Assembly (NCBI GenBank): GCA_021785315.1
Contig: JAJYFX010000017.1
Span: 1-13,314, forward strand
Length of the DNA stretch: 13,314 nt
From: Actinomycetes bacterium
GTDB lineage: Bacteria; Actinomycetota; Acidimicrobiia; Acidimicrobiales; Acidimicrobiaceae
Direction of reading: 5' to 3'
The position numbers were made by a program, and so were the translations under genes. Under the pieces are notes generated by a model that saw nothing but the letters and a program-made list of their open reading frames with translations, was not told the DNA's origin and searched no databases. Every line of letters begins with the position of its first letter. Within the stretch, counting starts at the first letter, position 1. Below are positions 13,179 through 13,314 of this stretch, one piece after another.

Positions 13179-13314
13179 TTATCTGAACAGATCGTCGGAG
13201 AAATCCCTGATGATCTCGCCTGCGACCGATGAGCGCCTGAAGAGAGTTTCATCCAAACCTCTGACAATCACGACTGGCATGCCGGCGGCCTTGGGTTTGG
13301 CAAGCTCTGCGGCC
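13179..13314 (-). CDS. cofE: C-terminal end of a probable coenzyme F420-0:L-glutamate ligase, cut by the window edge
   Basis: On the - strand an open frame enters at the window edge and ends with TAA at 13181-13179; 44 residues are visible. They begin AAELAKPKAAGMPVVIVRGL and finish IIRDFSDDLFR. The first block matches the end of the CofE/FbiB gamma-glutamyl ligase domain (family style: AAADLVxGKxxGxPVAVVRG), which adds glutamates to coenzyme F420. The following acidic-ending tail (EIIR...DDLFR) also fits that domain. The protein ends here, so it has no C-terminal nitroreductase-like domain as in mycobacterial FbiB. In M. tuberculosis fbiA-fbiB (Rv3261-Rv3262) lie next to manB and convergent with it, which supports the call. 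With only 44 residues the identification stays provisional. Confidence 0.65.
   Translation of the reverse strand, partial: AAELAKPKAAGMPVVIVRGLDETLFRRSSVAGEIIRDFSDDLFR

Overview
The window looks like chromosomal core DNA from a moderate-GC actinobacterium. Class Acidimicrobiia is my best guess, with no firm genus. The evidence is: a fused biotin carboxylase/biotin-carrier acyl-CoA carboxylase subunit; an LpdA-type flavoprotein; a Thr-rich-tailed membrane protein of a style common in Acidimicrobiia; part of an F420 biosynthesis gene; and gene neighbours that recall the Mycobacterium tuberculosis Rv3261-Rv3306 region (from memory). I saw no rRNA, tRNA, CRISPR array, insertion sequence or phage gene. 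Coding density is very high and no gap reaches 300 bases. Two genes, one at each edge, are cut by the window.

Left part, 1-6201: acyl-CoA metabolism. On the + strand are the C-terminal 311 residues of a methylmalonyl-CoA-mutase-type large subunit without a B12 domain, then an LpdA-like flavoprotein disulfide-reductase-family enzyme that has lost one of the two redox cysteines. Converging on it, and sharing 4 nt, is an M20 amidohydrolase on the - strand. Upstream of that, also on -, is the biotin carboxylase/BCCP subunit of an acetyl-/propionyl-CoA carboxylase. Divergent from it across only 48 bp is birA, the ligase expected to biotinylate that subunit. Together with a carboxyltransferase encoded elsewhere, the carboxylase and mutase could run propionyl-CoA -> methylmalonyl-CoA -> succinyl-CoA.

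Right part, 6274-13178: a + strand run for nucleotide sugars and cell-envelope glycans. The order is rmlA (long form), rmlB, rmlD, a WbbL-like family 2 glycosyltransferase, a membrane-anchored protein with a Thr-rich tail, a ManC/ManB-type sugar-1-phosphate nucleotidyltransferase, and a GalE-like epimerase whose ATG overlaps the previous stop. These would supply dTDP-L-rhamnose, GDP-mannose (or a similar NDP-sugar) and UDP-galactose (or a similar sugar). The rhamnose epimerase RmlC is not in the window. The epimerase ends directly against the 3' end of a convergent - strand gene whose 44 visible residues resemble the end of the coenzyme F420-0:gamma-glutamyl ligase domain.

I did not find a clearly new system. 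The most interesting points are substitutions in otherwise recognisable enzymes (Cys for the catalytic Asp in RmlB; loss of the first redox Cys in the LpdA-like protein with the His/Glu pair kept), the unknown Thr-tailed envelope protein within the sugar cluster, and the conserved neighbourhood.
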